Part shown: positions 25,971 through 34,365 of the stretch, piece after piece
How the letters are laid out: each line of letters opens with the position of its first letter
Position numbering within the stretch: the first letter of the stretch is position 1
From: Ignavibacteriales bacterium
GTDB lineage: Bacteria > Bacteroidota > Ignavibacteria > Ignavibacteriales > Ignavibacteriaceae
DNA: 64,000 nt
Direction: 5' to 3'
NCBI GenBank assembly: GCA_015709675.1
Contig: CP054182.1
Coordinates: 186,001 to 250,000 of the forward strand
The notes under the pieces: model-generated
The model's input: the letters and a program-made list of their open reading frames with translations, nothing else
Told to the model about the DNA's origin: nothing
Databases searched by the model: none
Program-made: the position numbers and the translations under genes

Positions 25971-26029
25971 TTGTTGTTCCAAACTTACAAATCCTTAAAT
26001 CTATTGTCAAGAAGAATCTGGAACAACAA
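25971..26029 (-). promoter_or_regulatory. Promoter of the GTPase-like gene between perfect inverted repeats
   Basis: On the minus strand TTGACA (26010-26005) and TAAGTTTG (25987-25980) fit the Bacteroidota promoter pattern TTG, then about 20 bases, then TAnnTTTG, placing the start of transcription near 25973, about 28 bases before the ATG. The 10-bp arms TTGTTGTTCC (25971-25980) and GGAACAACAA (26020-26029) are perfect inverted copies that bracket both boxes: one overlaps the -7 box and start site, the other lies upstream of the -33 box. This is a classic repressor-operator layout. The AbiEi-like protein encoded just upstream is the obvious candidate binder. Confidence 0.65.
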
Positions 26030-26090
26030 GGAATAACTGAAAATTTAATTAGTTGTGATGATTTTTGCTCTCGTAGATTTGGAGGGTGCC

Positions 26091-26118
26091 TCAAAAAAGT
26101 TTGAGAAAATTTTTTTAG
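26091..26118 (+). terminator. Hairpin with T run between the AbiEi-like and GTPase-like genes
   Basis: On the plus strand stem CTCAAA / TTTGAG with loop AAAG is followed by AAAATTTTTTT. It reads best as a plus-strand terminator, although both neighbouring genes are on the minus strand; on that strand the hairpin follows an A run and has no T run after it. It may shield the island from antisense transcription. Confidence 0.4.
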
Positions 26119-26119
26119 A

Positions 26120-26935
26120 TTAGTCGAGACGGCATTCAATGGAATAATTCTCAATTACTTTCCATTTTTGGTTTACCCTGCAATGTGATCCGCTTTTATC
26201 GCCAATTAATCTAACGGGAAAAAGATTCCGGGTTGAAAGATAATCATAAACCGGATTTGCAAGATCAGCTTCACGCAGCACTTCTTCGAGGATATACCCT
26301 AACCGCTGCAGCACAGCAACAGGGATGGAGTCGTTCAGTATTTCGTATAACTTTTGGGCATTCATCTGTTCGGATAATTCAGATAACACTTCCGCAACCC
26401 TGTTCATGCCCCCTGCCTGTTTATAATAAGCAACCAGATCAATGGCAGTCAGTTCCGGACTGGATATCCTGAAGTAGCCCGCATCTGATTTTCTTTTGAT
26501 AATCCCTGGCTCCGGGAAAACGGACTTTACAAGGTAATTTACCTTTAATCCTTCTGATTCACTTCTTCGCATCGGGGGTTTTTGAATAAACACAAAGGAT
26601 TCCATCACCGCCTGATGCGCGGCCCCGTAATAGGCAGCAGCCGAAAGCAGTCCCACATAATACTCACGATCAAGAAACCTGAAGAACTGGTCAATGAATA
26701 ATTCGAGCGGAAGTATTTTCCTTTTCCGGTATTCCGGGGGAATTATCAGATAAAACCCCTTGTAAAAAGCAACAAGTTTCCCCTTTTTGACCAGCCTGTT
26801 AAGAGCAAGTTTGAGAGAATTTTCTGACCTTCCGGAAAAACGCATTTTCAACCCGACCCAGGAAAAACTGATTTTGCCTGAAGACTGCAGCTCGTCCAGG
26901 TAGTTTTCGAGGTATTTGTAACTCTGATTTTCCAT
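26120..26935 (-). CDS. AbiEi-type antitoxin / transcriptional regulator, partner toxin absent
   Basis: A 271-residue protein of the AbiEi antitoxin family (type IV toxin-antitoxin systems). Residues about 1-60 form a winged helix: FSWVGLKMRFSGRSENSLKL, then ALNRLVKKGKLVAFYKGFYL, then IIPPEYR. The middle shows YYVGLLSAAAYYGAAHQAVM and the characteristic ISSPELTAIDLVAYYKQAGG; the C-terminus VNQKWKVIENYSIECRLD matches the normal family end, so the protein is complete. In AbiE systems the nucleotidyltransferase toxin AbiEii follows immediately, often overlapping. Here the next 174 bases hold no toxin start, and the downstream gene is the GTPase-like protein. Family members repress their own promoter; a 9-bp inverted repeat lies directly upstream. 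Composition is closer to the chromosome than that of the GTPase-like gene. Confidence 0.83.
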   Translation of the reverse strand: MENQSYKYLENYLDELQSSGKISFSWVGLKMRFSGRSENSLKLALNRLVKKGKLVAFYKGFYLIIPPEYRKRKILPLELFIDQFFRFLDREYYVGLLSAAAYYGAAHQAVMESFVFIQKPPMRRSESEGLKVNYLVKSVFPEPGIIKRKSDAGYFRISSPELTAIDLVAYYKQAGGMNRVAEVLSELSEQMNAQKLYEILNDSIPVAVLQRLGYILEEVLREADLANPVYDYLSTRNLFPVRLIGDKSGSHCRVNQKWKVIENYSIECRLD

Positions 26936-26971
26936 AAAACAATAGTAATTGTTTGCGTAAATTATTGTTTT
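26936..26971 (-). promoter_or_regulatory. Inverted-repeat operator candidate upstream of the AbiEi-like gene
   Basis: Perfect 9-bp arms AAAACAATA (26936-26944) and TATTGTTTT (26963-26971), immediately before the start codon. A TTTG at 26995-26990 and TAATTTA between the arms could be the promoter. AbiEi proteins are known to bind inverted repeats in their own promoter, so autoregulation is likely. Confidence 0.5.
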
Positions 26972-27092
26972 CCAACATTATTTGCAAACGTCTGCTCATT
27001 TTTCTGACTCTGACCCTGCTCCCTAATGTTTATGATTACCGCCCCCTCACCATGTGGCTCCTTGGCGGAATGCCAAATCAAGCCGGCAACCC

Positions 27093-27236
27093 GACTCCGG
27101 AGGCGCGAAACTAATTATGAAGTTTGAATTATAAAGTATGAATTGCCGGGTTGACCCCAGCGGGGTCACAAATTGGTAGAAAACCAAATTAACCCAGCAA
27201 CCCGACTCCGGAGGAGTCGAAGATTGGTAGAATTCC
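27093..27236 (+). repeat. Hairpin repeats with an embedded heptamer array
   Basis: A degenerate hairpin at 27093-27107 (GACTCCGGAGGCGCG), then a 7-bp array at 27113-27140 (AATTATG, AAGTTTG, AATTATA, AAGTATG), then full hairpins GACCCC-AGC-GGGGTC at 27153-27167 with tail ACAAATTGGTAGAAAA and GACTCC-GGA-GGAGTC at 27204-27218 with tail GAAGATTGGTAGAATT. The heptamers appear to have landed in the tail of the first hairpin, which has lost its normal tail. Confidence 0.75.
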
Positions 27237-27313
27237 GGATACAAAAATTCTTTACAACACACCAGCAGACCAAAAATCAGAAATCCAGCTGACCGTATCA
27301 GCCACCGCCTAAT

Positions 27314-27405
27314 CTGACTGATTTGGAAAACTAAATACCTTTAACTAAATTTTACTGACTGGTATAGGTATTTCCCGAAATTTGTCAACTTCCCAAATCA
27401 GTCAG
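27314..27405. repeat. Nested inverted repeat: structured RNA or miniature element
   Basis: Outer perfect 13-bp arms CTGACTGATTTGG (27314-27326) and CCAAATCAGTCAG (27393-27405) enclose inner perfect 8-bp arms AAATACCT (27333-27340) and AGGTATTT (27366-27373). A further CTGACTGG occurs in the loop near 27355. The 92-base element lies 124 bases upstream of the T9SS gene at 27529. No flanking target duplication is evident, which favours a leader RNA or operator cluster over a transposed element. It accounts for part of the gap 26936-27528. Confidence 0.6.
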
Positions 27406-27528
27406 GAGACCTGCGGAAATATTTTTGCAAACAAAAGGAGTGTCTTACCCTTTTGATATCAGAGCTAAGAGTATACTAGCAGATATCTTGTAATCAAATA
27501 ATTTAATTTCTTAATAAGGGAGCCGCAA

Positions 27529-28728
27529 ATGTACAAAGTGCTATTGCTGGTAGTCGTTATTGGTCAGTTCGTTTTTGCTCAGGATCCTCATCTCTATTTT
27601 CGAAATAAAACAGATTTGGTTTATCCTTCCGGAGGGGACAATCCAAACCAACCGGCAACCTGGGTAAACTCACTGTCAGAGGAATACTTGTGGGGTAGTG
27701 AACAGTGGAATTTATGGTATAAATTCATCAACACATTCAACACCCAGGGTAAGATAACCTCATCGGATCAACAGGTTTATGATGAAGGCATGTATCTTTA
27801 CTCGTATCTGTCAACATATACCTATGACTTTAACGGGAACAATACTGAAAGACTGGTGATTTTCAAAAGAGATTCAACACTTAGAAACAAATACCGGTAC
27901 ATATCTTCCTTCTCCGGAGACAGACTTCTTCAGACTGAAATATTCGAATGGGAGAATGAGACGTGGGTGCCAACTTATAAATGGGTTTACGCTTATAACT
28001 GGAACGGGACTGTCAAAACAATTGAGTATTCAGAATATTCTGGCGACGAGTATTTCATTATTGACAGAAAAGTATATACGTATGACAGCAATCGCAACCC
28101 AATAGAAATTCTCATTCAGGATTATGGGTCAGCAAACTGGACTGACAAGGAGCAAAGAATCCTGACTTACAATCAGAATCTGCCTGTTCTGGAAAGCAGG
28201 TACAGACGCGAAAACAATAACTGGGTTTTATTCACAAAACACACCCATATGTATAATTCCTTTAATAAAATTGACTCAACACGGATTGAAGATTTTCATA
28301 TGACTGGACATTTTGTTTCCAGGACGAGTTATACGTATGACGAAAATCTGAATATAACCGAAGAACTTAAACAGTCGTGGTACCAGTCAAACCTGGTAAA
28401 TTATTATAAGACCACATACGCGTATCAAAGCCTGACAGAAGTTGAAGATAACGAAACAATGCCGCAAACAACTGTGCTTCATCAGAATTATCCTAATCCG
28501 TTCAATTCTCAAACATCAATATCATTTCAACTGCCGGAAGCGCAGCAGGTTGAGCTGAGCATATATAGTTATACAGGTCAAAAACTCACAACCATTTTTA
28601 ACGGCGCAAAAGAACAAGGAGATCACCAAATCCAATGGGATGCAGCAGGTTTCGCTTCCGGAATCTATTTCTGCGAACTCAGGACTGCAAGCCAGCGCAA
28701 GTCAATCAAACTGATATTGTTGAAATAA
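27529..28728 (+). CDS. Secreted T9SS cargo protein with YD-like repeats
   Basis: A 399-residue exported protein. The signal peptide is MYKVLLLVVVIGQFVFAQ. Residues about 60-310 contain repeated units with Y-x-YD and an N-x-x-E-turn followed by a tryptophan (for example YTYDSNRNPIEIL, YTYDENLNITEEL), similar to loose YD/RHS-type beta repeats common in secreted proteins of this group. The last 80 residues are a type A T9SS signal: VLHQNYPNPFNSQTSISFQL, VELSIYSYTGQKL, GIYFCELRT and a basic end KSIKLILLK. Function unknown; probably attached to or released from the cell surface. The start is supported by GGGAG nine bases upstream. It resembles the N-terminal part of the protein at 30009-32909. Confidence 0.82.
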   Translation: MYKVLLLVVVIGQFVFAQDPHLYFRNKTDLVYPSGGDNPNQPATWVNSLSEEYLWGSEQWNLWYKFINTFNTQGKITSSDQQVYDEGMYLYSYLSTYTYDFNGNNTERLVIFKRDSTLRNKYRYISSFSGDRLLQTEIFEWENETWVPTYKWVYAYNWNGTVKTIEYSEYSGDEYFIIDRKVYTYDSNRNPIEILIQDYGSANWTDKEQRILTYNQNLPVLESRYRRENNNWVLFTKHTHMYNSFNKIDSTRIEDFHMTGHFVSRTSYTYDENLNITEELKQSWYQSNLVNYYKTTYAYQSLTEVEDNETMPQTTVLHQNYPNPFNSQTSISFQLPEAQQVELSIYSYTGQKLTTIFNGAKEQGDHQIQWDAAGFASGIYFCELRTASQRKSIKLILLK

Positions 28729-29022
28729 TAATGAGGAAAAATACATAAACCACTCTGCTTTTATATTTCCTCCGGATTGACTGAAATATTCGCCAATGAA
28801 AATCATACGGACAGGATGCCTCAATTACAATACATGACAGCGGAGCAAAGTTGTACCGGCGTTCTGTACAAGCCCGTCAATAATTTAGTTTAAACCATAT
28901 TTCCGGTAACTGATATTTACGTTTAATCAGGATATACCGGTAAATCCATTCAGCTGATCAGCTAATGTACTATTGGCGCGGATATCAGCTTCCTCTTATT
29001 TGTATTCAAATGATGGCCTATC

Positions 29023-29958
29023 CTATTTTACCAATACAAGTCTTTTTGTATCACTAAAATCACCTGCCTGCATACGATAGAAATACACTCCTCCCGCCAG
29101 GCCAGAAGCGTTAAAAATGACTTCATAGCTGCCCATTTCCTTTTCTTCATCAACCAGTATTGCTACTCTGTTACCTATAATATCATACACAGCCACCTGA
29201 ACATGGCCGTTTTTAGGCACAGCATACCTTATTGTGGTTGCCGGATTACATGGATTCGGGTGATTCTGAAACAGCTGATATTGGGCATTATCGTTCGCCC
29301 CGGTAATTATAACATCGGTCGTGTATTCCAGCCGTATACAATCAATTATAAGAGTTGTGCCTGAATCAGCACTTTCAAATTCAGCACAAGTCCAAAAAAT
29401 TATTACAGAATCGGGGGTCAGCGATAAAGAATATTCAACGGGCACCTCTGCATAGGTATAATTTACTGCGTTTTCAATAATTAGTTTTTTTCCCATTCCG
29501 ACTGATACTGGCTCTGCACTGGTGCCTTTGAACAAACTTATCATTACCGTTGCCGTATCGCTTCCGGATCTTGAATATTTATACCAAAACGATAATGCCC
29601 GCGGACGATAAGGAAAGTAATGTCCTCCGGAATAGTTTGTCGTTCCAATTGTTTTATCTGTTCCATAAATTAACATTCCAGGAAAGACAAAACCCGATGG
29701 CAGCAATCTTGATTTGAGTTCAACCGCATACTGGCCGGAGAAAGCATCTGTAGTTCTGAAAGATGTACCTACATTAATTATCTGATCAAATGTATAAAAT
29801 GAGTCAGGCACATTCACCCCTGCTGTCTGAATCCAGTTTTCAAGATCAGCATTGCTGATTTGCTGTGCGTGTGATTGCGCTGCAAAGAAACAGAGGAGAA
29901 CAATTATGACGCCTCTGTGTAAAGAATTCTTTATCGAAATTACTATCTCGGTTTTCAT
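29023..29958 (-). CDS. Secreted T9SS cargo protein, PCMD-like carbohydrate-associated domain
   Basis: A 311-residue exported protein with a signal peptide (GVIIVLLCFFAAQSHAQ). The mature part opens ISNADLENWIQTAG and continues SGQYAVELKSRLLP, YFPYRPRALSFWYKY and LIIDCIRLEY, a lectin-like beta-sandwich resembling the putative carbohydrate metabolism (PCMD) type found in Bacteroidota secreted proteins; that assignment is tentative. The last 85 residues are a T9SS signal (LFQNHPNPCNPATTIRYAVP, VQVAVYDIIGNRVAIL, GVYFYRMQAGDFSDTKRL). The core motif is slightly changed, NHPNPCNP instead of NYPNPFNP. It follows the larger T9SS gene at 30009 by 50 bases on the same strand and may be co-transcribed. 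Confidence 0.78.
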   Translation of the reverse strand: MKTEIVISIKNSLHRGVIIVLLCFFAAQSHAQQISNADLENWIQTAGVNVPDSFYTFDQIINVGTSFRTTDAFSGQYAVELKSRLLPSGFVFPGMLIYGTDKTIGTTNYSGGHYFPYRPRALSFWYKYSRSGSDTATVMISLFKGTSAEPVSVGMGKKLIIENAVNYTYAEVPVEYSLSLTPDSVIIFWTCAEFESADSGTTLIIDCIRLEYTTDVIITGANDNAQYQLFQNHPNPCNPATTIRYAVPKNGHVQVAVYDIIGNRVAILVDEEKEMGSYEVIFNASGLAGGVYFYRMQAGDFSDTKRLVLVK

Positions 29959-30008
29959 ATAACTGCGTCCGTATAATTTGCTGATAAAAATAATGGTTAC
30001 TTCACTTT

Positions 30009-32909
30009 TTATCTGATTAGCATCATTTTTTTCGTCAGGAGCACTTCATCTGACTTTAACTGATAAAAATAAATGCCGCTCGGCAATTCAGAAGCGTTAA
30101 AAACAATTTCATGGTTGCCAGGCGACTGTATTTCATTAACCAGTGTTTTCACTTCGCGCCCGAGAATATCAAATACTTTAATAGTAACAAAGCTCCCCCG
30201 CCCCGATATACTCTGGGTACCACTCTCTCCATCCGCTTTGTAAGGTGCCGGGATACTATATCTGATTTTCGTCGAAGGATTAAACGGATTTGGATAGTTT
30301 TGCATCAGCGCATATTCTGAAGGCACATCAGATTCATGAGTTATTTTAATTCCGACAAGCGGAAGGGAAAAATTATTGTCATACAGACCCTGAACATATC
30401 TGTTCTCCTGCTTCAGGAGAGATACTGAGTTAAGAGAGCTGCTCCCGCGGGCAGCGGAATATGCAACGATGATTTCAACGGGTTTTCCGGATTCAAGTCT
30501 GAATGGACCAGTGTTAATCATTAGTCTTTGGTCTATCGGCGTGGTATTTATCCAACCGGTATTTGTTACCGGGTCACCGGAATACATATAGTTTATATTT
30601 ACCGTTGAGCAGCTAACACCGTAAACACTTCCAAAAGACCAGGTACATGGATTTATAAAGCTGCCTGTTTTGCCTCTTCCTCCGAGCTGGTAGTTTCTTA
30701 ATTCATACATCGTATTGGGATCCCCGTGAGTAGGGTGGGACTGCATATACTGATTAAACGAAGTCATGGCAAGATTTTTTGCGCCTGGAAATGATTTCTT
30801 TTCAAGAAAAGGACCGTTAAACTGATACGCTGTATCAAGAGCCGTGTCAGTCCCCTCGTCATATATTCCATTTGAGTTTAAATCTATATAAGTCGTACCG
30901 GGTATATAAGTATGTGGTCCCTGCAGCAGATCAATACCAAATGCAGGCGCATTTACACCAAAGGTGCCATCCTGGGTTTTCTGATAGGCATAGCCCATAT
31001 TCAGACTGGTATCGCACCCCACCAGGTCATCGGTATAGTCTCCGATATCAGGATCAGATGCAGCGGTGAAATACACAGAGTCAAAAACCTGAGAAACAGT
31101 TCCCGAATTCAATATACTGTACCGGATAAAAATAGTACCCCGGGAATGAGCAAGAGTGTCTGCAAAGGAAAAGACTGTCTGTCTGATCTCTATTCCTTTA
31201 GGAGGGACATCATAAAAACGGCGGTACTGAGAAGGTACACGGTCAGTATAAAAACACCATGCCGTCTCATCTCCAAGGAAATCAGGCCTGTCCTCATTCC
31301 TGTCCCATACACCGTTGGAGTTACGGTCAACGGGATTGTAGATACCATCATTTAACCCATCGTAGAATTTTGCGTTCTTCTGTACGGCGTTTTCCCAATT
31401 GTGCCAGTAGAAATTAAAGTCACCGATGGACTTATCACCAATATAGACCGGGTTATATGAGACATTCGCTCCTGCGTCATAATCCTCAATTCGGGAAGCA
31501 GAAAGCACTCCGTTAGACCATACTACTCCGTTATCCAAACCTGAAAGAAAAAAGCCTGAAGAAAAAAGCAGGTTAGCTCCGTCTATAGTGCCGCTGCTTT
31601 GTCCTCCCGCATCAACATCGGCAAGAACTCCCTTATTATCCATCGGAAGCCACAACTTGTTTTTCTTCATCAGGTGAACATCTGAAACAGTAAACGATTG
31701 CTGCGAAGCGAAAAATACCCCTGAATTCTCATCATATATTCCTTGATCGTCTGAAGAAACAACTTTCATTTTACCGGTGTTGGTAATCAGAGCCGCTGGA
31801 AGAGAGTAGAAAAATGAATAATTGCCTGTATCAGGAACGTTAACGGCAATCTGAGAATAGTTTACACCGCCGTCGGTACTGAAAAGAATAGTAACGCTGC
31901 TGCAATTAAACGCAAGCCAGTTTACTTCAATGAAAGAAGTATGAGAAGTAAAAGGGAGAGGATTAAGCAGAGTAACGCAGCCGGTTGTATTTATAGAAAA
32001 GTTTTCGATTGTGGAAACAACCCACTGTCCGTTTTCATTTAAATAATATTTGTATTGTTCAGGATTGCCTTCAGCATCATAATAATATTCATCCTTCTGC
32101 ATATCCAGCCATTGGATTGTATTTGAAATCCAGATTGAATAAATCACTTGTGAGGTCAGACCTGCTGCATTATACTCGTAAGTATATCGTTCATTATTCT
32201 CCCAGGTATTTGAGTAGAAATAATATCGTATCTTTTCTGTCAGCTGTCCTGAGGTATTATAGGTAAATTCAGTTTTTGATATATCGCGCCATGAGCCAGG
32301 CAACACATCAGGGTACTGGGTTAAAGAGACTATTAACTGCGCTGAAGTATCATAGGAGTATATTGTTTTCTTCTCGTTATTCCACCCCCACAAATCACTT
32401 CCTGTCATCGTAAGAGCTTCGGCTAAAAGTCCGCCTGTATTATATGAGTAAAATGTCTTTCTGAACGGAATGTTCTCAAGATCGGTAGTCCAGACTTCTT
32501 TAAGCTTTCCGTCAGGGAAGTAGAAACTTAACGTTTTCTGAACCTTGTGCCAGAGCATCTCAATCTCTCTTCCTGAAACGTCATACTTGTATGTCATGTA
32601 AAACGAATAGGGATTTGAAGAATTAAGATTACTGAAAAATGCAGACTTCTGAATCTTTCCCCTGCTGTAAATCCTGGAGGTCCTACCGGTAATTTCCTGA
32701 GCTGAACCGGTTACATCATAAATGAGCGAATTAAGTGCACCGGTTTGAATTGCTGTTATAAAATGACTGCTTGGAACCCCGGGTAATGTTTCCCCTGAAT
32801 ACAAAGTTTCATTATAGTGTTTTCTGAAATCATCAATTCCCCTGGTTTGTGCCGTTACAATAGATGCTGCAACTGCAAGGAAAAATAAAACGGAATATGT
32901 ATGAGACAT
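30009..32909 (-). CDS. Large secreted T9SS cargo protein with YD-like repeats and calcium-loop motifs
   Basis: A 966-residue exported protein (signal MSHTYSVLFFLAVAASIVTA). Residues about 90-310 carry the same Y-x-YD beta repeats as the protein at 27529 (for example TFYSYNTGGLLAEAL, YTYEYNAAGLTSQV). An Ig-like stretch follows (about 325-405), then a long region beginning MKKNKLWLPMDNKGVLADVD with calcium-loop motifs DRNSNGVWDRNED and DLNSNGIYDEGTD of the DxNxNGxxD type. The last 110 residues are a T9SS signal (YALMQNYPNPFNPSTKIRYS, KVFDILGREVKTLV, GIYFYQLKSDEVLLTKKM). GGAGG five bases before the ATG fixes the start. Function is unknown, possibly a surface or matrix protein. Confidence 0.82.
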   Translation of the reverse strand: MSHTYSVLFFLAVAASIVTAQTRGIDDFRKHYNETLYSGETLPGVPSSHFITAIQTGALNSLIYDVTGSAQEITGRTSRIYSRGKIQKSAFFSNLNSSNPYSFYMTYKYDVSGREIEMLWHKVQKTLSFYFPDGKLKEVWTTDLENIPFRKTFYSYNTGGLLAEALTMTGSDLWGWNNEKKTIYSYDTSAQLIVSLTQYPDVLPGSWRDISKTEFTYNTSGQLTEKIRYYFYSNTWENNERYTYEYNAAGLTSQVIYSIWISNTIQWLDMQKDEYYYDAEGNPEQYKYYLNENGQWVVSTIENFSINTTGCVTLLNPLPFTSHTSFIEVNWLAFNCSSVTILFSTDGGVNYSQIAVNVPDTGNYSFFYSLPAALITNTGKMKVVSSDDQGIYDENSGVFFASQQSFTVSDVHLMKKNKLWLPMDNKGVLADVDAGGQSSGTIDGANLLFSSGFFLSGLDNGVVWSNGVLSASRIEDYDAGANVSYNPVYIGDKSIGDFNFYWHNWENAVQKNAKFYDGLNDGIYNPVDRNSNGVWDRNEDRPDFLGDETAWCFYTDRVPSQYRRFYDVPPKGIEIRQTVFSFADTLAHSRGTIFIRYSILNSGTVSQVFDSVYFTAASDPDIGDYTDDLVGCDTSLNMGYAYQKTQDGTFGVNAPAFGIDLLQGPHTYIPGTTYIDLNSNGIYDEGTDTALDTAYQFNGPFLEKKSFPGAKNLAMTSFNQYMQSHPTHGDPNTMYELRNYQLGGRGKTGSFINPCTWSFGSVYGVSCSTVNINYMYSGDPVTNTGWINTTPIDQRLMINTGPFRLESGKPVEIIVAYSAARGSSSLNSVSLLKQENRYVQGLYDNNFSLPLVGIKITHESDVPSEYALMQNYPNPFNPSTKIRYSIPAPYKADGESGTQSISGRGSFVTIKVFDILGREVKTLVNEIQSPGNHEIVFNASELPSGIYFYQLKSDEVLLTKKMMLIR

Positions 32910-33296
32910 AAATCCTCCGAAACTAAAGATTATGTGTTATTGATTATTACTCAGTTCAGGTCTATGAATTTTTACCGCATCCTGCTCTGAAACCGGCGGT
33001 GAAGCATTCAGCTGTTATTATAACAGAGATAACCAAATGCAGACCGATGGGACAAAACTACAGTACCGGGGATTGGCATTTGTCACGAAGATGTAAAAAT
33101 TGCAGTCAGGGAAAATGTATGCTTATAAACAGTAAAGATTCGCGGAGACCTTAATGTAATCCCTCCGGAGATGTATAATAACTCTTTTAAGAGATAATTA
33201 TATCGGGTGTCGTAATCAGTACGTTCTCAGACTACGCAATAACTGTAAAATAGTTCAGAGTGGAATTTAAATAATGAAGAACAGTCCTGCCATCCC
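32910..33296. other. Intergenic stretch between the T9SS gene and the UbiA gene
   Basis: No gene seen. A 15-base near-perfect palindrome CTGTTATTATAACAG lies at 33012-33026, about 100 bases upstream of the T9SS gene start at 32909, and could be an operator. The remainder shows no repeat or open frame worth naming; the right end abuts the frameshifted UbiA gene. Confidence 0.4.
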
Positions 33297-34143
33297 CTAC
33301 ACCCCGCTTATCCGCATCACTAAAAAGACCAGTATCCCCGCAGTGGCGCCAAGATAAAGATTGCGGATATGTTTTCTCCCTTCATCTCCCTTCGATTTAA
33401 GCAGCATCACTGTGCTGTATGCAATACTCAGAGCCATGATCCCAACCGGGATAATATATATAGGCAAACCAGCCAAGATAAAACGGAACTGCTGAAAGTA
33501 CTATTACAGACGCAAAAATTACTGAGCTGATTCTCAGTGCGGTTGGTCTTCCGTATCTGATAGCTATTGATTTAGAATTGATGAGTTTATCTCCCTCCGC
33601 ATCCATGGCATCAGCGGCGATTTCTTCTCCCAGATCAATCAGTGCAGCAATAAGCCCAAAGAACCAGGCAGTGTGGTTAAACGGCATCCCGACGGAGATT
33701 CCGCCGTAAATAAACGTCATCCCGACAGAAAAGCTCACCATAAGATTTCCAGGCAGTCCGCTCTTTTTATATTTCCTGTTATAAAGAAATCCGGTTAAAG
33801 CGACCACCAGTGCTGTTGCAAAAGCGATCATTCCCATTAGATAACTCAACCCGATTCCTGAGACAAAAAGTACCAACGCCCAAATAAGCGCCTCTGAGGG
33901 TGTTACCGCGCCGGATGGAATCGGCCGGTGCGGTGCATTGATCTTGTCTGATTCAATGTCGAAGTAATCATTCAGCACAAGAATTGCTGCTGATAGTAAA
34001 AAGATGGAAAAGAACCCGCTCAGCGCTGAAGCAAGGTCTGGTACTTCTCCGAGAGAGAAAATCTGTCCCATTACCACACAAAGTCCTGCCGAGAACGGCA
34101 GTTCCGGCCTCATCAGTTTTATCAGCCCTTTGATTCGTCTCAT
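33297..34143 (-). pseudogene. UbiA-family prenyltransferase with a frameshift in a TA tract
   Basis: Encodes an integral-membrane prenyltransferase of the UbiA superfamily, in style close to geranylgeranylglycerol-phosphate geranylgeranyltransferases. Both aspartate-rich motifs are intact: NDYFDIESD at residues 58-66 and EEIAADAMDAEGD at 173-185, with eight or so membrane segments. In the uncorrected frame the protein ends at 248 residues with an unnatural polar tail (YYPGWDHGSEYCIQHSDAA, stop at 33397). In another frame the sequence continues IYIIPVGIMALSIAYSTVML, then a short charged loop, then LGATAGILVFLVMRISG, the missing last helices. The switch falls in the tract TATATATATTAT; adding one TA unit joins the frames and gives about 282 residues, the normal size. 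It is therefore a 2-base slippage, a sequencing error or a fresh mutation. It is divergent from the acyl-CoA ligase gene. Confidence 0.85.
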
Positions 34144-34365
34144 TTAATAATCTTTATTGTGTATCATCTAAATTATGAAATTTATCCGGTTCCGCCTTAA
34201 TTCCTTTACTTTCCCGGAGTTTTTGTTTTCCTGAGTATATACATGTTTAATTTTTCATCACAATCACCCCGGTCATCATTACAGAAAATTTCACGCCTTG
34301 TCATTAATCCCATGTTTTCCCGTAATTTTACTTCATCGTTTTCACAATTTTGTAACGGCACACAA

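Noticed and set aside
34243-34365. Longer start for the acyl-CoA ligase
   Set aside because: The extra 41 residues are unlike the family and there is no ribosome site; kept only as an alternative.
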